A stretch of DNA of 64,000 bases, from the NCBI RefSeq assembly GCF_014495845.1, contig NZ_CP061080.1:1911001-1975000 (forward strand), read 5' to 3'. This stretch comes from Aquibium microcysteis (GTDB taxonomy: Bacteria > Pseudomonadota > Alphaproteobacteria > Rhizobiales > Rhizobiaceae). Both the position numbers and the translations under genes were made by a program. Positions 1-9,487 of this stretch are shown one piece after another; the first letter of the stretch is position 1, and each line of letters starts with the position of its first letter. The notes beneath the pieces were generated by a model, which was not told the DNA's origin, did no database searches, and worked only from the letters and a program-made list of their open reading frames with translations.

Positions 1-114
1 CTCGAAGGCGAAGATGGGCTGAAAGGCGCTCTTCAGCGCGTGGACGCCCCACACGCCGGTGGACGTTCCGTCGTCGTTGCGAACGATGTGCGCCAGGCCC
101 GCACTGCGCGCCAT
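1..114 (-). CDS. Putative EAL-domain protein, N-terminal fragment cut by the window edge
   Basis: Only the first 38 codons are present; the gene runs off the left end. The visible peptide begins MARSAGLAHIVRNDDG and reaches an A-F-Q-P-I-F motif at about residues 31-36. That motif resembles the start of EAL cyclic-di-GMP phosphodiesterase domains (x-x-QPI-x). The catalytic E-A-L triplet is beyond the window, so the assignment is weak. An alternative ATG at 118 is out of frame with this reading. The gene is divergent from the aminotransferase gene at 296, and the 181 bases between them show no clear operator. Confidence 0.4.
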   Translation of the reverse strand, partial: MARSAGLAHIVRNDDGTSTGVWGVHALKSAFQPIFAFE

Positions 115-292
115 TCATAACCCCGAAGTTTTCCCGGCTCCCGGTATGCCAGTAAAGGTTTCGTGGCGGGTTAACGACCGAATTTTTCCGGATTCGGCCG
201 CGCGCCGCCGCGACTTCCCTTGCGATCCGCACGCCGTTCGGACATTAGGAAGCCGCCGAAACGGCGATCCATCGTCACCTCAGGAGACCTGA

Positions 293-2507
<2,215 letters not shown>

Positions 2508-2615
2508 GAGCCTCCCCTGTGCGCGCTGAGCAGTCGATGGTGCGCTCCGGGCCATGGTCCGCAGCCCTCCCACGCGCTCAACTGCCAGGCGTCACCATAG
2601 CCCACGGGGGAGACC

Positions 2616-3341
2616 ATGACCACATACGTGCTTGTCCACGGCGCCTGGCATACGGGCGAACTTTTCGAAGACGTCGCGGCGCCGCTGCGCATCGCCGGCC
2701 ACGTCGTCCACCTGCCGACCATCGCCGGCAACCGCCCGGGCGACGTCAAGTCCACCGGGTTGGCGGAGGCGATCGCCTCGATCGTCGACTATCTCGCCGC
2801 CAACGACCTGTCGGACGTCGTGCTGCTCGGCCATTCCTACGGCGGCATGATCATCACCGGCGTGGCAGACGCGGTGCCCGAGCGCATCCGGCGGCTGATC
2901 TACTGGAACGCCTTCGTGCCGAACGACGGCGAATGCCTCAATGACATGGTGCCGCCGCACTACGTGGCGCTGTTCGATGCCATGAGCGCTCAGAGCGGCG
3001 ACAACTCCGTGGTGCTGCCCTACCCGATCTGGCGCGAGGCCTTCATCAACGACGGCGACGCCGACCTCGCCCGGTCGTCCTATGACAGGCTCAACCCGCA
3101 TCCCTACGCGACCTTCACCGACAGGATCAGCCTGAAGACCAATCCCGCGGCGATGACCGTGGCGAAGTCCTACATCAACGCGACCGAGGACACCGCCCTG
3201 CCCCAGAGCCGCGGCTGGCATCCGCGCCTGTCGGAAAAGCTCGGCCTGTTCCGGCTCGTACAGACGCCGGGCAGCCATGAAATGTGCTTTTCGGATCCGG
3301 AGGGGCTGGCGCAGGCGATCATGATCGCCGGCCGCGACTGA
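2616..3341 (+). CDS. Alpha/beta hydrolase, EstC/methylesterase-like
   Basis: Small soluble hydrolase of 241 residues without a signal peptide. The N-terminus TYVLVHGAWHTG carries the oxyanion region. The nucleophile elbow is GHSYGG with Ser74, and the catalytic histidine is probably H221 in PGSHEMCFSDP. This pattern matches the plant-type methylesterase/hydroxynitrile-lyase family and bacterial EstC esterases. A GGGGGAG Shine-Dalgarno precedes the ATG. The divergent AraC regulator may control it. The natural ester substrate cannot be read from the sequence. Confidence 0.8.
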   Translation: MTTYVLVHGAWHTGELFEDVAAPLRIAGHVVHLPTIAGNRPGDVKSTGLAEAIASIVDYLAANDLSDVVLLGHSYGGMIITGVADAVPERIRRLIYWNAFVPNDGECLNDMVPPHYVALFDAMSAQSGDNSVVLPYPIWREAFINDGDADLARSSYDRLNPHPYATFTDRISLKTNPAAMTVAKSYINATEDTALPQSRGWHPRLSEKLGLFRLVQTPGSHEMCFSDPEGLAQAIMIAGRD

Positions 3342-3480
3342 TTAAGCCGGAGACGGCGCGCCGCAGCCACGCCTGCCCCGCACGGCGTGCGTTTTCCGGC
3401 TTGTCATCGACCTGTCGAAAACGCACGCTACCCGCACGTCGATAGGCAACTGCGCACCTCGGCGAACGGGAGAAGAAACA

Positions 3481-4797
3481 ATGAAGACGATATGGCTTGC
3501 CGCAGCGGCCGCCTGCGTGCTTGGCACGGGCGCCATGGCACAGGACAACCGAATCGATCAGCTGCGCCCCGACGCGCCGGAACTCGCCGCCCCGGGCCCG
3601 AACGCCGTCGGCGTGCGCACGCTCGATCTCGTTCACAAGGATCAGGTCGACATCCTCAACGTCGAGGCCGGGAAGGACCACCCGCGCTACGACCGGCCCC
3701 TGACCGTCGAGATCTGGTACCCGGCCGAAGGCGATGCGGTCGGCGGGACCTACGAGGGCGTGTTCCTGCGCGATGGCGTCACGCAGGTTTCGCTCAAGGG
3801 CCGCGCCGTGCGCGACGCCGCGCCGAAGAAGGCCGACGGCGGCGCCTGGCCGCTGGTGGTCATCTCGCACGGCTATCCGGGAAATCGATTCCTGCTCAGC
3901 CATTTGGCCGAGAACCTTGCCACCAAGGGTTATGTCGTCGCCTCGATCGACCACACCGATTCCACCTACAACGACCAGGGCAAGTTCGGCTCGACGCTGG
4001 TCAACCGTTCGCTCGACCAGATCTTCGTGCTGAACGAGATGGCGCGGCTGTCGGCCGACGCGTCGAGCTTCCTCTCCGGCGTCGTCGATGCCTCCAATGC
4101 CGGCCTCGTCGGCTATTCGATGGGCGGCTACGGCGCGGTCATCACCGCCGGCGGCGGCGTCACGCAGGCCTCCGTCGACTTCGCCTGGGGCGCGCCCGAC
4201 GGCACGCTCGGCATCCACCGCGCCGGGTCGGAGACGCATGAGGCGCTGCCCGACGCGCGCTACAAGGCGGCCATCGCCTTCGCCCCCTGGGGCATGGAGC
4301 GCGGCTTCTGGGACGCCGAAGGGCTGAAGGGCATCGAGATCCCGATGTTCTTCGTGGCCGGCAGCGTGGACGACGTGTCGGGCTACGAGAAGGGCGTCAA
4401 GGCGATCTACGAGGGCGCCGTCAATGCCGACCGCTACCTGCTCACCTTCGAGAACGCCAACCACAACGCCGCTGCCCCGATGCCGGCGCCGGCAGAATCC
4501 TGGACCGTCTCGGAGAAGCTCGGCTGGGCGCCCTTCGACCACTATGCCGACCCGGTCTGGGACACGGTGCGCATGAACAACATCGCCCAGCACTTCGCCA
4601 CCGCCTTCCTCGGCAGGCACCTGAAGGGCGATGCGGCGATGGATCCCTATCTCGACCTGGTCGAGAACGCGCAGGACGGCGTCTGGGCGGTCAACGAGGA
4701 CAAGAGCCTCAAGCCCGAGCACAGCTACTGGAAGGGTTTCGGCAACCGCACGGCGAAGGGCCTGAGCCTCATGCACGCGGAGCCGGCCGCGCAGTGA
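3481..4797 (+). CDS. Exported dienelactone-hydrolase-like alpha/beta hydrolase
   Basis: Protein of 438 residues with a clear Sec signal peptide (MKTIWLAAAAACVLGTGAMA, cleavage after residue 20), so probably periplasmic. The core has VISHGYPGNR (oxyanion region, about 128-136), a nucleophile elbow GYSMGG with Ser213, and late Asp/His candidates in FFVAGSVDD and ENANHNAA. Domain order and length resemble bacterial platelet-activating-factor-acetylhydrolase-like or predicted dienelactone hydrolases. GGAG lies nine bases before the start. A strong intrinsic terminator follows at 4847-4876, so it is probably monocistronic. The substrate is unknown. Confidence 0.75.
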   Translation: MKTIWLAAAAACVLGTGAMAQDNRIDQLRPDAPELAAPGPNAVGVRTLDLVHKDQVDILNVEAGKDHPRYDRPLTVEIWYPAEGDAVGGTYEGVFLRDGVTQVSLKGRAVRDAAPKKADGGAWPLVVISHGYPGNRFLLSHLAENLATKGYVVASIDHTDSTYNDQGKFGSTLVNRSLDQIFVLNEMARLSADASSFLSGVVDASNAGLVGYSMGGYGAVITAGGGVTQASVDFAWGAPDGTLGIHRAGSETHEALPDARYKAAIAFAPWGMERGFWDAEGLKGIEIPMFFVAGSVDDVSGYEKGVKAIYEGAVNADRYLLTFENANHNAAAPMPAPAESWTVSEKLGWAPFDHYADPVWDTVRMNNIAQHFATAFLGRHLKGDAAMDPYLDLVENAQDGVWAVNEDKSLKPEHSYWKGFGNRTAKGLSLMHAEPAAQ

Positions 4798-4846
4798 TGC
4801 TACGACCGGCGGCGGAGCGTTCTGCCTCCTATTGATGGACTTTTCA

Positions 4847-4876
4847 GGCAGCGCCGCTACAACGGCGCTGCCTTTT
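4847..4876 (+). terminator. Rho-independent terminator after the exported hydrolase
   Basis: A perfect ten-base-pair stem GGCAGCGCCG / CGGCGCTGCC with a six-base loop CTACAA is followed at once by TTTT. It ends 22 bases before the fumarase start codon, so it separates the two transcription units or acts on the fumarase leader. Confidence 0.85.
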
Positions 4877-4898
4877 CGTTCCAGCCAGGAGCCCGAAC

Positions 4899-6518
4899 GT
4901 GACCGAGCCGGTTCTCGCCGACCTCTTTCCCTTGGCGCCAGACCAGACGCCCTATCGCAAGCTCACCTCCGAGTTCGTCGCCGTCGACCGCTTCAGGGGC
5001 GAGGACATGCTGGTGGTCGAGCCGGAGGCGCTGCGGCTCCTGTCCGAGACCGCCTTCGCCGACATCAACCACCTCCTGCGCCCCGGCCACCTGCGGCAGC
5101 TGGCCTCGATCCTCGAAGATCCCGAGGCGACCGACAATGACCGCTTCGTTGCCTACGACCTCCTGAAGAACGCCAACATCGCCGCCGGCGGCATCCTGCC
5201 GATGTGCCAGGACACCGGCACGGCCATCATCATGGGCAAGAAGGGCCGGCGCGTCTGGACCGAGGGCGGCGATGCCGAGGCGCTCGGCCGGGGCGTGCTC
5301 GACGCCTACGAGCGCAAGAACCTGCGCTATTCGCAGCTCGCGCCGCTGTCGATGTTCCAGGAGAAGAACACGAGGAACAATCTGCCGGCGCAGATCGACC
5401 TCTACGAGGAGGGCGAGGACGCCTACAAGTTCCTGTTCGTGGCCAAGGGCGGCGGCTCGGCCAACAAGACCTTCCTCTACCAGGGCACGCCGTCGCTGAT
5501 GACGCATGACCGCATGATCGACTTCCTGAAGGAGAAGATCCTGACGCTCGGCACCGCCGCCTGCCCGCCCTACCACCTCGCGATCGTCATCGGCGGCACC
5601 TCTGCCGAAATGAACCTGAAGACCGTCAAGCTCGCCTCGACCCGCTACCTCGACGGCCTGCCGACCGAGGGGTCGGAGAACGGCCACGCCTTCCGCGACG
5701 TGGCGATGGAGGCCGAAATCCATCGCCTGACGCAGCAGATAGGCGTCGGCGCGCAGTTCGGCGGCAAGTATTTCTGCCACGACGTGCGCGTCATCCGCCT
5801 GCCCCGCCACGGCGCCTCGCTGCCGATCGGCCTCGGCGTCTCCTGCTCCGCCGACCGCCAGGCGCTGGGCAAGATCACGAGGGACGGCGTCTACATCGAG
5901 GAACTGGAGACCAATCCGGCGCGCTACATGCCCGACATCGACGAGGAGAAGCTGACCTCGCACGTCGTCCAGGTGGACCTGAACCGGCCGATGCCGGAGA
6001 TCCTCGCCACGCTGTCGCAGCATCCGGTGAAGACGCGCCTGTCGCTGACGGGAACCATCGTCGTGGCGCGCGACATCGCCCATGCCAAGATCCGCGAGCG
6101 GCTGGAGCGCGGCGAAGGCATGCCCGACTACATGAAGAACCATCCGGTCTACTATGCCGGCCCGGCCAAGACGCCCGCCGGCTACGCCTCCGGCTCCTTC
6201 GGGCCGACGACGGCCGGCCGGATGGACAGCTATGTCGACCAGTTCCAGTCCTTCGGCGGGTCGATGGTGATGCTGGCCAAGGGCAACCGCTCGCGCCAGG
6301 TGCGCGAGGCCTGCGGGACGCATGGCGGCTTCTACCTCGGCTCGATCGGCGGCCCGGCCGCGCGGCTGGCGCAGGACTGCATCAGGAAGGTCGAGGTGCT
6401 GGAATATCCCGAACTCGGCATGGAGGCGGTGTGGCGGATCGAGGTGGTCGATTTCCCCGCCTTCATCGTCATCGACGACAAGGGCAACGACTTCTTCAAG
6501 GAACTGAACCTCGGCTGA
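4899..6518 (+). CDS. fumA: Class I (iron-sulfur) fumarate hydratase
   Basis: Tricarboxylic-acid-cycle enzyme of 539 residues that hydrates fumarate to malate with a [4Fe-4S] cluster. Cluster ligands are visible as C103 (PMCQDTGT), C222 (TAACPPYH) and C316 (GVSCSAD), the spacing expected of single-chain class I fumarases with fused alpha and beta halves. The C-terminal half contains the beta-type motif PTTAGRMD. The start is GTG at 4899, supported by AGGAG at 4887-4891. It has no operon partner: a terminator lies upstream, and the next gene starts 134 bases downstream with its own leader. Class I enzymes are oxygen-sensitive; whether a class II FumC also exists cannot be seen here. Confidence 0.93.
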   Translation: MTEPVLADLFPLAPDQTPYRKLTSEFVAVDRFRGEDMLVVEPEALRLLSETAFADINHLLRPGHLRQLASILEDPEATDNDRFVAYDLLKNANIAAGGILPMCQDTGTAIIMGKKGRRVWTEGGDAEALGRGVLDAYERKNLRYSQLAPLSMFQEKNTRNNLPAQIDLYEEGEDAYKFLFVAKGGGSANKTFLYQGTPSLMTHDRMIDFLKEKILTLGTAACPPYHLAIVIGGTSAEMNLKTVKLASTRYLDGLPTEGSENGHAFRDVAMEAEIHRLTQQIGVGAQFGGKYFCHDVRVIRLPRHGASLPIGLGVSCSADRQALGKITRDGVYIEELETNPARYMPDIDEEKLTSHVVQVDLNRPMPEILATLSQHPVKTRLSLTGTIVVARDIAHAKIRERLERGEGMPDYMKNHPVYYAGPAKTPAGYASGSFGPTTAGRMDSYVDQFQSFGGSMVMLAKGNRSRQVREACGTHGGFYLGSIGGPAARLAQDCIRKVEVLEYPELGMEAVWRIEVVDFPAFIVIDDKGNDFFKELNLG

Positions 6519-6567
6519 CAGTCGGCGGTCCGGACGGCCGCACACCGAGCGCGTGAAGTATCTCGCA

Positions 6568-6626
6568 GTAACCCTTCCGTTACCGGGTTTAATGTCTGTT
6601 GAGCGTTCGCGCTCGACTGATAATCT
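6568..6626 (+). promoter_or_regulatory. Palindrome and possible sigma-70 promoter before the L,D-transpeptidase
   Basis: An inverted repeat GTAAC-N6-GTTAC occupies 6568-6583. Sixteen bases further on are a TTGAGC (6599-6604) and a TAATCT (6621-6626) sixteen bases apart, which could be -35 and -10 boxes. The protein bound to the palindrome is unknown. Confidence 0.35.
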
Positions 6627-6652
6627 CCGGACAACGACGAGAGAGGGAAACA

Positions 6653-7276
6653 ATGAGACAGATCGGATTTCGACTTGCCGCCGTCTTCGCGGCGGTCATG
6701 ACGCTGAGCCTCGGCCTGCCGCTGGCGGTCGCACCCGCTGAGGCCGAAACCTTCTGGCAGCGGGTGATCCGCGGCGGCCACGAGCGCCCCGGTGCGGGCA
6801 CGCAGCGCATGTCGAACCAGTCGCCGATCCCGCGCCAGACCGTGCGCTACGACGGTCCGCACGGCCCCAACACCATCATCGTCGACACCTCCGAGCGGCG
6901 CCTCTACTACACGCTGGGCAATGGCCGGGCGATCAAGTACGGCGTCGGCGTCGGCCGCGACGGCTTCACCTGGTCGGGCACGAACCGCATCACGCGCAAG
7001 GCCGAGTGGCCGGGCTGGACGCCGCCCCCGCAGATGATCCGCCGCGAGGCCGCCAAGGGTCGCAAGCTGCCGGCCTACATGCCCGGCGGGCCCAACAATC
7101 CGCTCGGCGCCCGGGCGCTCTACATCGGCTCGACGATGTACCGGATTCATGGCACCAACCAGCCCTGGACGATCGGGCAGGCAATGTCGTCGGGCTGCAT
7201 CCGCATGGCAAACGACGACGTCGTCCACCTCTACGGCCAGGTGAACGTGGGCACGAGGGTCGTCGTCCGCCACTGA
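6653..7276 (+). CDS. L,D-transpeptidase (YkuD/ErfK family)
   Basis: Exported peptidoglycan enzyme of 207 residues. It has an N-terminal signal sequence (about residues 1-32, ending APAEAE) and a YkuD domain over roughly residues 65-205. The catalytic signature is H-G-T-N followed by SSGCIRM with nucleophile Cys182. Such enzymes form 3-3 cross-links between meso-diaminopimelate residues or attach proteins to the wall, both common in Rhizobiales. The start at 6653 follows GAGAGGGAAACA. The rhodanese gene begins 23 bases later and is probably co-transcribed. Confidence 0.9.
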   Translation: MRQIGFRLAAVFAAVMTLSLGLPLAVAPAEAETFWQRVIRGGHERPGAGTQRMSNQSPIPRQTVRYDGPHGPNTIIVDTSERRLYYTLGNGRAIKYGVGVGRDGFTWSGTNRITRKAEWPGWTPPPQMIRREAAKGRKLPAYMPGGPNNPLGARALYIGSTMYRIHGTNQPWTIGQAMSSGCIRMANDDVVHLYGQVNVGTRVVVRH

Positions 7277-7299
7277 CGCGACGCGGAAAGGGAAGACGC

Positions 7300-7701
7300 A
7301 TGACGGCGAGGAAGGGCTACAAGGATCTGCTGGCAGAGGCGAACGCCATGGTCGAGACGCTGGCGCCCGCGGATGCCGCGGCCCTGCTCGGCCGCGACGA
7401 CGTCGCCTTCATCGACCTGCGCGATCCGCGCGAACTCGACCGCGAGGGCCGCATGGCCGGCGCGGTCCACTGCCCGCGCGGCATGCTGGAGTTCTGGATC
7501 GATCCGGAGAGCCCATACCACAAGGAGATCTTCTCCTCCGGCAAGCACTTCGTGTTCTTCTGCGCCGGCGGCTGGCGCTCCGCGCTCGCCGCCAGGACCG
7601 CGCTCGAGATGGGGCTCGAGCGCGTCAGCCACGTCGAGGGCGGCTTCTCGGCCTGGAAGGAAGCCGGCCTGCCGCACGAACCGGGCAAGCCGAAGCCCTG
7701 A
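7300..7701 (+). CDS. Rhodanese-like sulfurtransferase
   Basis: Single-domain rhodanese of 133 residues. FIDLRDPREL (37-46) is the typical N-terminal motif, and the active loop is CAGGWRSA with catalytic Cys88. The C-terminal signature is HVEGGFSAWKEAGLP. It would transfer a sulfane sulfur to a thiophilic acceptor in the cytoplasm; no signal peptide is present. Its stop codon lies four bases from the stop of the convergent hydrolase gene. The physiological acceptor is unknown. Confidence 0.88.
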   Translation: MTARKGYKDLLAEANAMVETLAPADAAALLGRDDVAFIDLRDPRELDREGRMAGAVHCPRGMLEFWIDPESPYHKEIFSSGKHFVFFCAGGWRSALAARTALEMGLERVSHVEGGFSAWKEAGLPHEPGKPKP

Positions 7702-7705
7702 CATC

Positions 7706-8617
7706 TCAATGCACGGCGGACGCATCCGCCGCGCCGGCCACGAAACCGGCGAGTTCCGCCAGCACGCCCGGCCCCGCCACGATCCTCCTGTGGCCGAGCC
7801 CCGGCGCCCAGACGAGCCGCACGTGCCGTCCGGCCGCCGCATAGGCCTTCGCGTCTTCGGCCGAGACCTCCTTGTCGTCGGGCGCATGGATGACGAGGGT
7901 CGGAACCTCGACTTCGGCCAGTTGGCTGGCACCGACGAACCGCTCCAGCGGTCGGCCGGCCACCCGCTCGACGTGATCGAACAGCGCCGTCTGCGCCCGC
8001 GGCCCCAGCGACAGCATGCGGCCGAAATCGGCGAAGAAGGCGGGCAGCGAGTTCGGCGCGGAGATCAGCACCAGCCGGTCGGCGCCGACCGGCGCGAAGC
8101 GCGGGATCGAACCCGTGACGGCATTGACCGCCACCGCCCCGCCGAAGGAATGGCCGACGACCGCGGCGAAAGGACCGAACCAGTCGCCCGCGGCACTCAC
8201 CGCCTCGACGGCGTTGGCCATGGTCAGCCGCCGCCCCGACGAGGCGCCGTGCCCCGGCAGGTCGAGCGCCACCACGCGCGAGCCGCCGCGCCGCAGCGCG
8301 TCGACCAGCGCCGCCATGTGCTCGGTGCGCGAGCGCCAGCCATGCAGGACGAGCACGGTGCGGCGGAACGGCGTGCCCTCCGGCGGCCGGAAATCATGCG
8401 CCATGACGTGGCCGGCCCGGATCGGCAGGCGGTGGTGCCGCGCCTCCGCCATGAACGAGGCCGCCTGCGCGACGGCCGCGCGCTCCTTCTCCGAAAGCTT
8501 TGCCGGGTTGGGCGTGCGGCAGAACAGCTCGAAGGCGGCGCGGCCGGCGAGCACGGGCGCCAGATGGTCGGCCAGCCGGAACGTCGAGCGGATGACACTT
8601 GCGGGAAATGATGCCAT
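7706..8617 (-). CDS. Alpha/beta hydrolase divergent from MarR
   Basis: Cytoplasmic hydrolase of about 303 residues. It shows LVLHGWRSRTEH (oxyanion region, about 89-100), LDLPGHGASSG (119-128), nucleophile elbow GHSFGG with Ser157, an acid candidate in IHAPDDKEV and a histidine in GLGHRRI. ATG at 8617 is taken as the start, although no good Shine-Dalgarno is visible; an in-frame TTG lies at 8641. It shares an upstream region containing two GTTCA-N4-TGAAC palindromes with the MarR gene, so it is the likely target of that repressor. The substrate is unknown. Confidence 0.8.
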   Translation of the reverse strand: MASFPASVIRSTFRLADHLAPVLAGRAAFELFCRTPNPAKLSEKERAAVAQAASFMAEARHHRLPIRAGHVMAHDFRPPEGTPFRRTVLVLHGWRSRTEHMAALVDALRRGGSRVVALDLPGHGASSGRRLTMANAVEAVSAAGDWFGPFAAVVGHSFGGAVAVNAVTGSIPRFAPVGADRLVLISAPNSLPAFFADFGRMLSLGPRAQTALFDHVERVAGRPLERFVGASQLAEVEVPTLVIHAPDDKEVSAEDAKAYAAAGRHVRLVWAPGLGHRRIVAGPGVLAELAGFVAGAADASAVH

Positions 8618-8635
8618 GGTGGGAATCCGAAATTC

Positions 8636-8670
8636 GTTCAACCGTGAACATTATTAGTTCAAGCATGAAC
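8636..8670. promoter_or_regulatory. Twin palindromic operators between the hydrolase and marR genes
   Basis: Two perfect arms of the form GTTCA-N4-TGAAC occur at 8636-8649 and 8657-8670. Their centres are 21 bases apart, two helical turns. The second overlaps the MarR start codon, and the first overlaps the hydrolase leader. The AT-rich ATTATTA between them could supply -10 elements. Spacing and symmetry fit a pair of MarR dimers, inferred from position. Confidence 0.7.
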
Positions 8671-9117
8671 AAAAAACAAGACCTGCCGTGGGACAACCCG
8701 CGCTTTCGCAACTGGATCGCCGTGGTGCGGGCCGAGAAGGCGGTCGTGCGCGCGCTGACCAAGGCGCTGGCGCCCTTCGACCTGAAGCTGGCGCAGCTCG
8801 ACATGCTGATGAATCTCTACCGCCACCCCGGCATGTCGCAGCACGATCTGGCGCGAAAGCTGCTGGTCGGACGGTCGAACATCACCATGCTGCTGCCGCA
8901 GCTGGAGAAGCAGGGCCTGCTGCGGCGCGAGAACGACGCGAGCGACAAGCGCGTCATGCGGCTGACGCTGACGCCTGAGGGCGAGGCGCTGCTGATGGAG
9001 GCGCTCGCTGTCTACACGGCACTGATCGACAAGGTGATGGCGCAGTCCTCGCCGCGCGACTGCGACATGCTCGGCGAGCAGATGCGCCGGATCGAGACCA
9101 TCCTCGCCGAGGACTGA
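8665..9117 (+). CDS. MarR family transcriptional regulator
   Basis: Winged-helix repressor of about 150 residues. The helix-turn-helix is in SQHDLARKLLVGRSNITMLLPQLEKQGLL (about residues 55-85), followed by the wing RRENDASDKRVMRLTLTPEG that is diagnostic for MarR. The ATG at 8665 lies inside the second operator palindrome and has no clear Shine-Dalgarno, so translation may be leaderless or autoregulated; an in-frame GTG at 8644 is the alternative. MarR proteins usually respond to phenolic ligands or oxidants. Control of the divergent hydrolase is inferred from the shared operator region. Confidence 0.88.
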   Translation: MNKKQDLPWDNPRFRNWIAVVRAEKAVVRALTKALAPFDLKLAQLDMLMNLYRHPGMSQHDLARKLLVGRSNITMLLPQLEKQGLLRRENDASDKRVMRLTLTPEGEALLMEALAVYTALIDKVMAQSSPRDCDMLGEQMRRIETILAED

Positions 9118-9189
9118 CGGCGCGTCCGGGTGCAATCCACAGATGCACGCACGCAAGCGATTGACAGTCACCCCCTCCAGGACACAAGA

Positions 9190-9368
9190 CTTGGTGGTCA
9201 CGGTCTCTCGAATCGCAAGATCGAGGGCTAAGAGGGAAGCCGGTTCAAAGCCGGCGCTGCCCCCGCAACTGTAAGCAGAGAGCTGCCGTCAAGCAGTGCC
9301 ACTGGCGCCATCGTGTGCTGGGAAGGCCGACGGCAGCGGCGACCTGTGAGCCAGGAGACCTGCCGCGA
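9190..9368 (+). ncRNA. Cobalamin (AdoCbl) riboswitch upstream of nrdAB
   Basis: The leader carries the conserved cobalamin-riboswitch core. It has GGGAAGCCGG (from 9234) with a following stem, the GCCCCCGCAACTGTAAGC block (9259-9276), a GCCACTGG segment (about 9298-9305), GGGAAGG (9320-9326), and the B12 box GAGCCAGGAGACCTGCC ending at 9364. The aptamer is followed by about 120 bases of leader ending in the nrdA start. In known systems adenosylcobalamin binding represses the downstream gene. Boundaries are approximate. Confidence 0.93.
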
Positions 9369-9463
9369 CATCATGAACGTCCACGGGCGGGGTGTCCCGG
9401 TGGTTCGCTTGCTCCGGTCGGCCCGTGCCGATCGGCGTCGTGCATGCGTCCGCCTGCTCTCCG

Positions 9464-9482
9464 TCCCCAACTCCATCGGGGA
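9464..9482 (+). promoter_or_regulatory. Candidate Shine-Dalgarno sequestering hairpin of the riboswitch
   Basis: TCCCC at 9464-9468 can pair with GGGGA at 9478-9482 across a nine-base loop. GGGGA is the only purine-rich element before the nrdA ATG, so this hairpin would hide the ribosome site. It is a plausible expression platform; alternative pairing with the aptamer was not computed. Confidence 0.45.
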
Positions 9483-9487
9483 TGATG

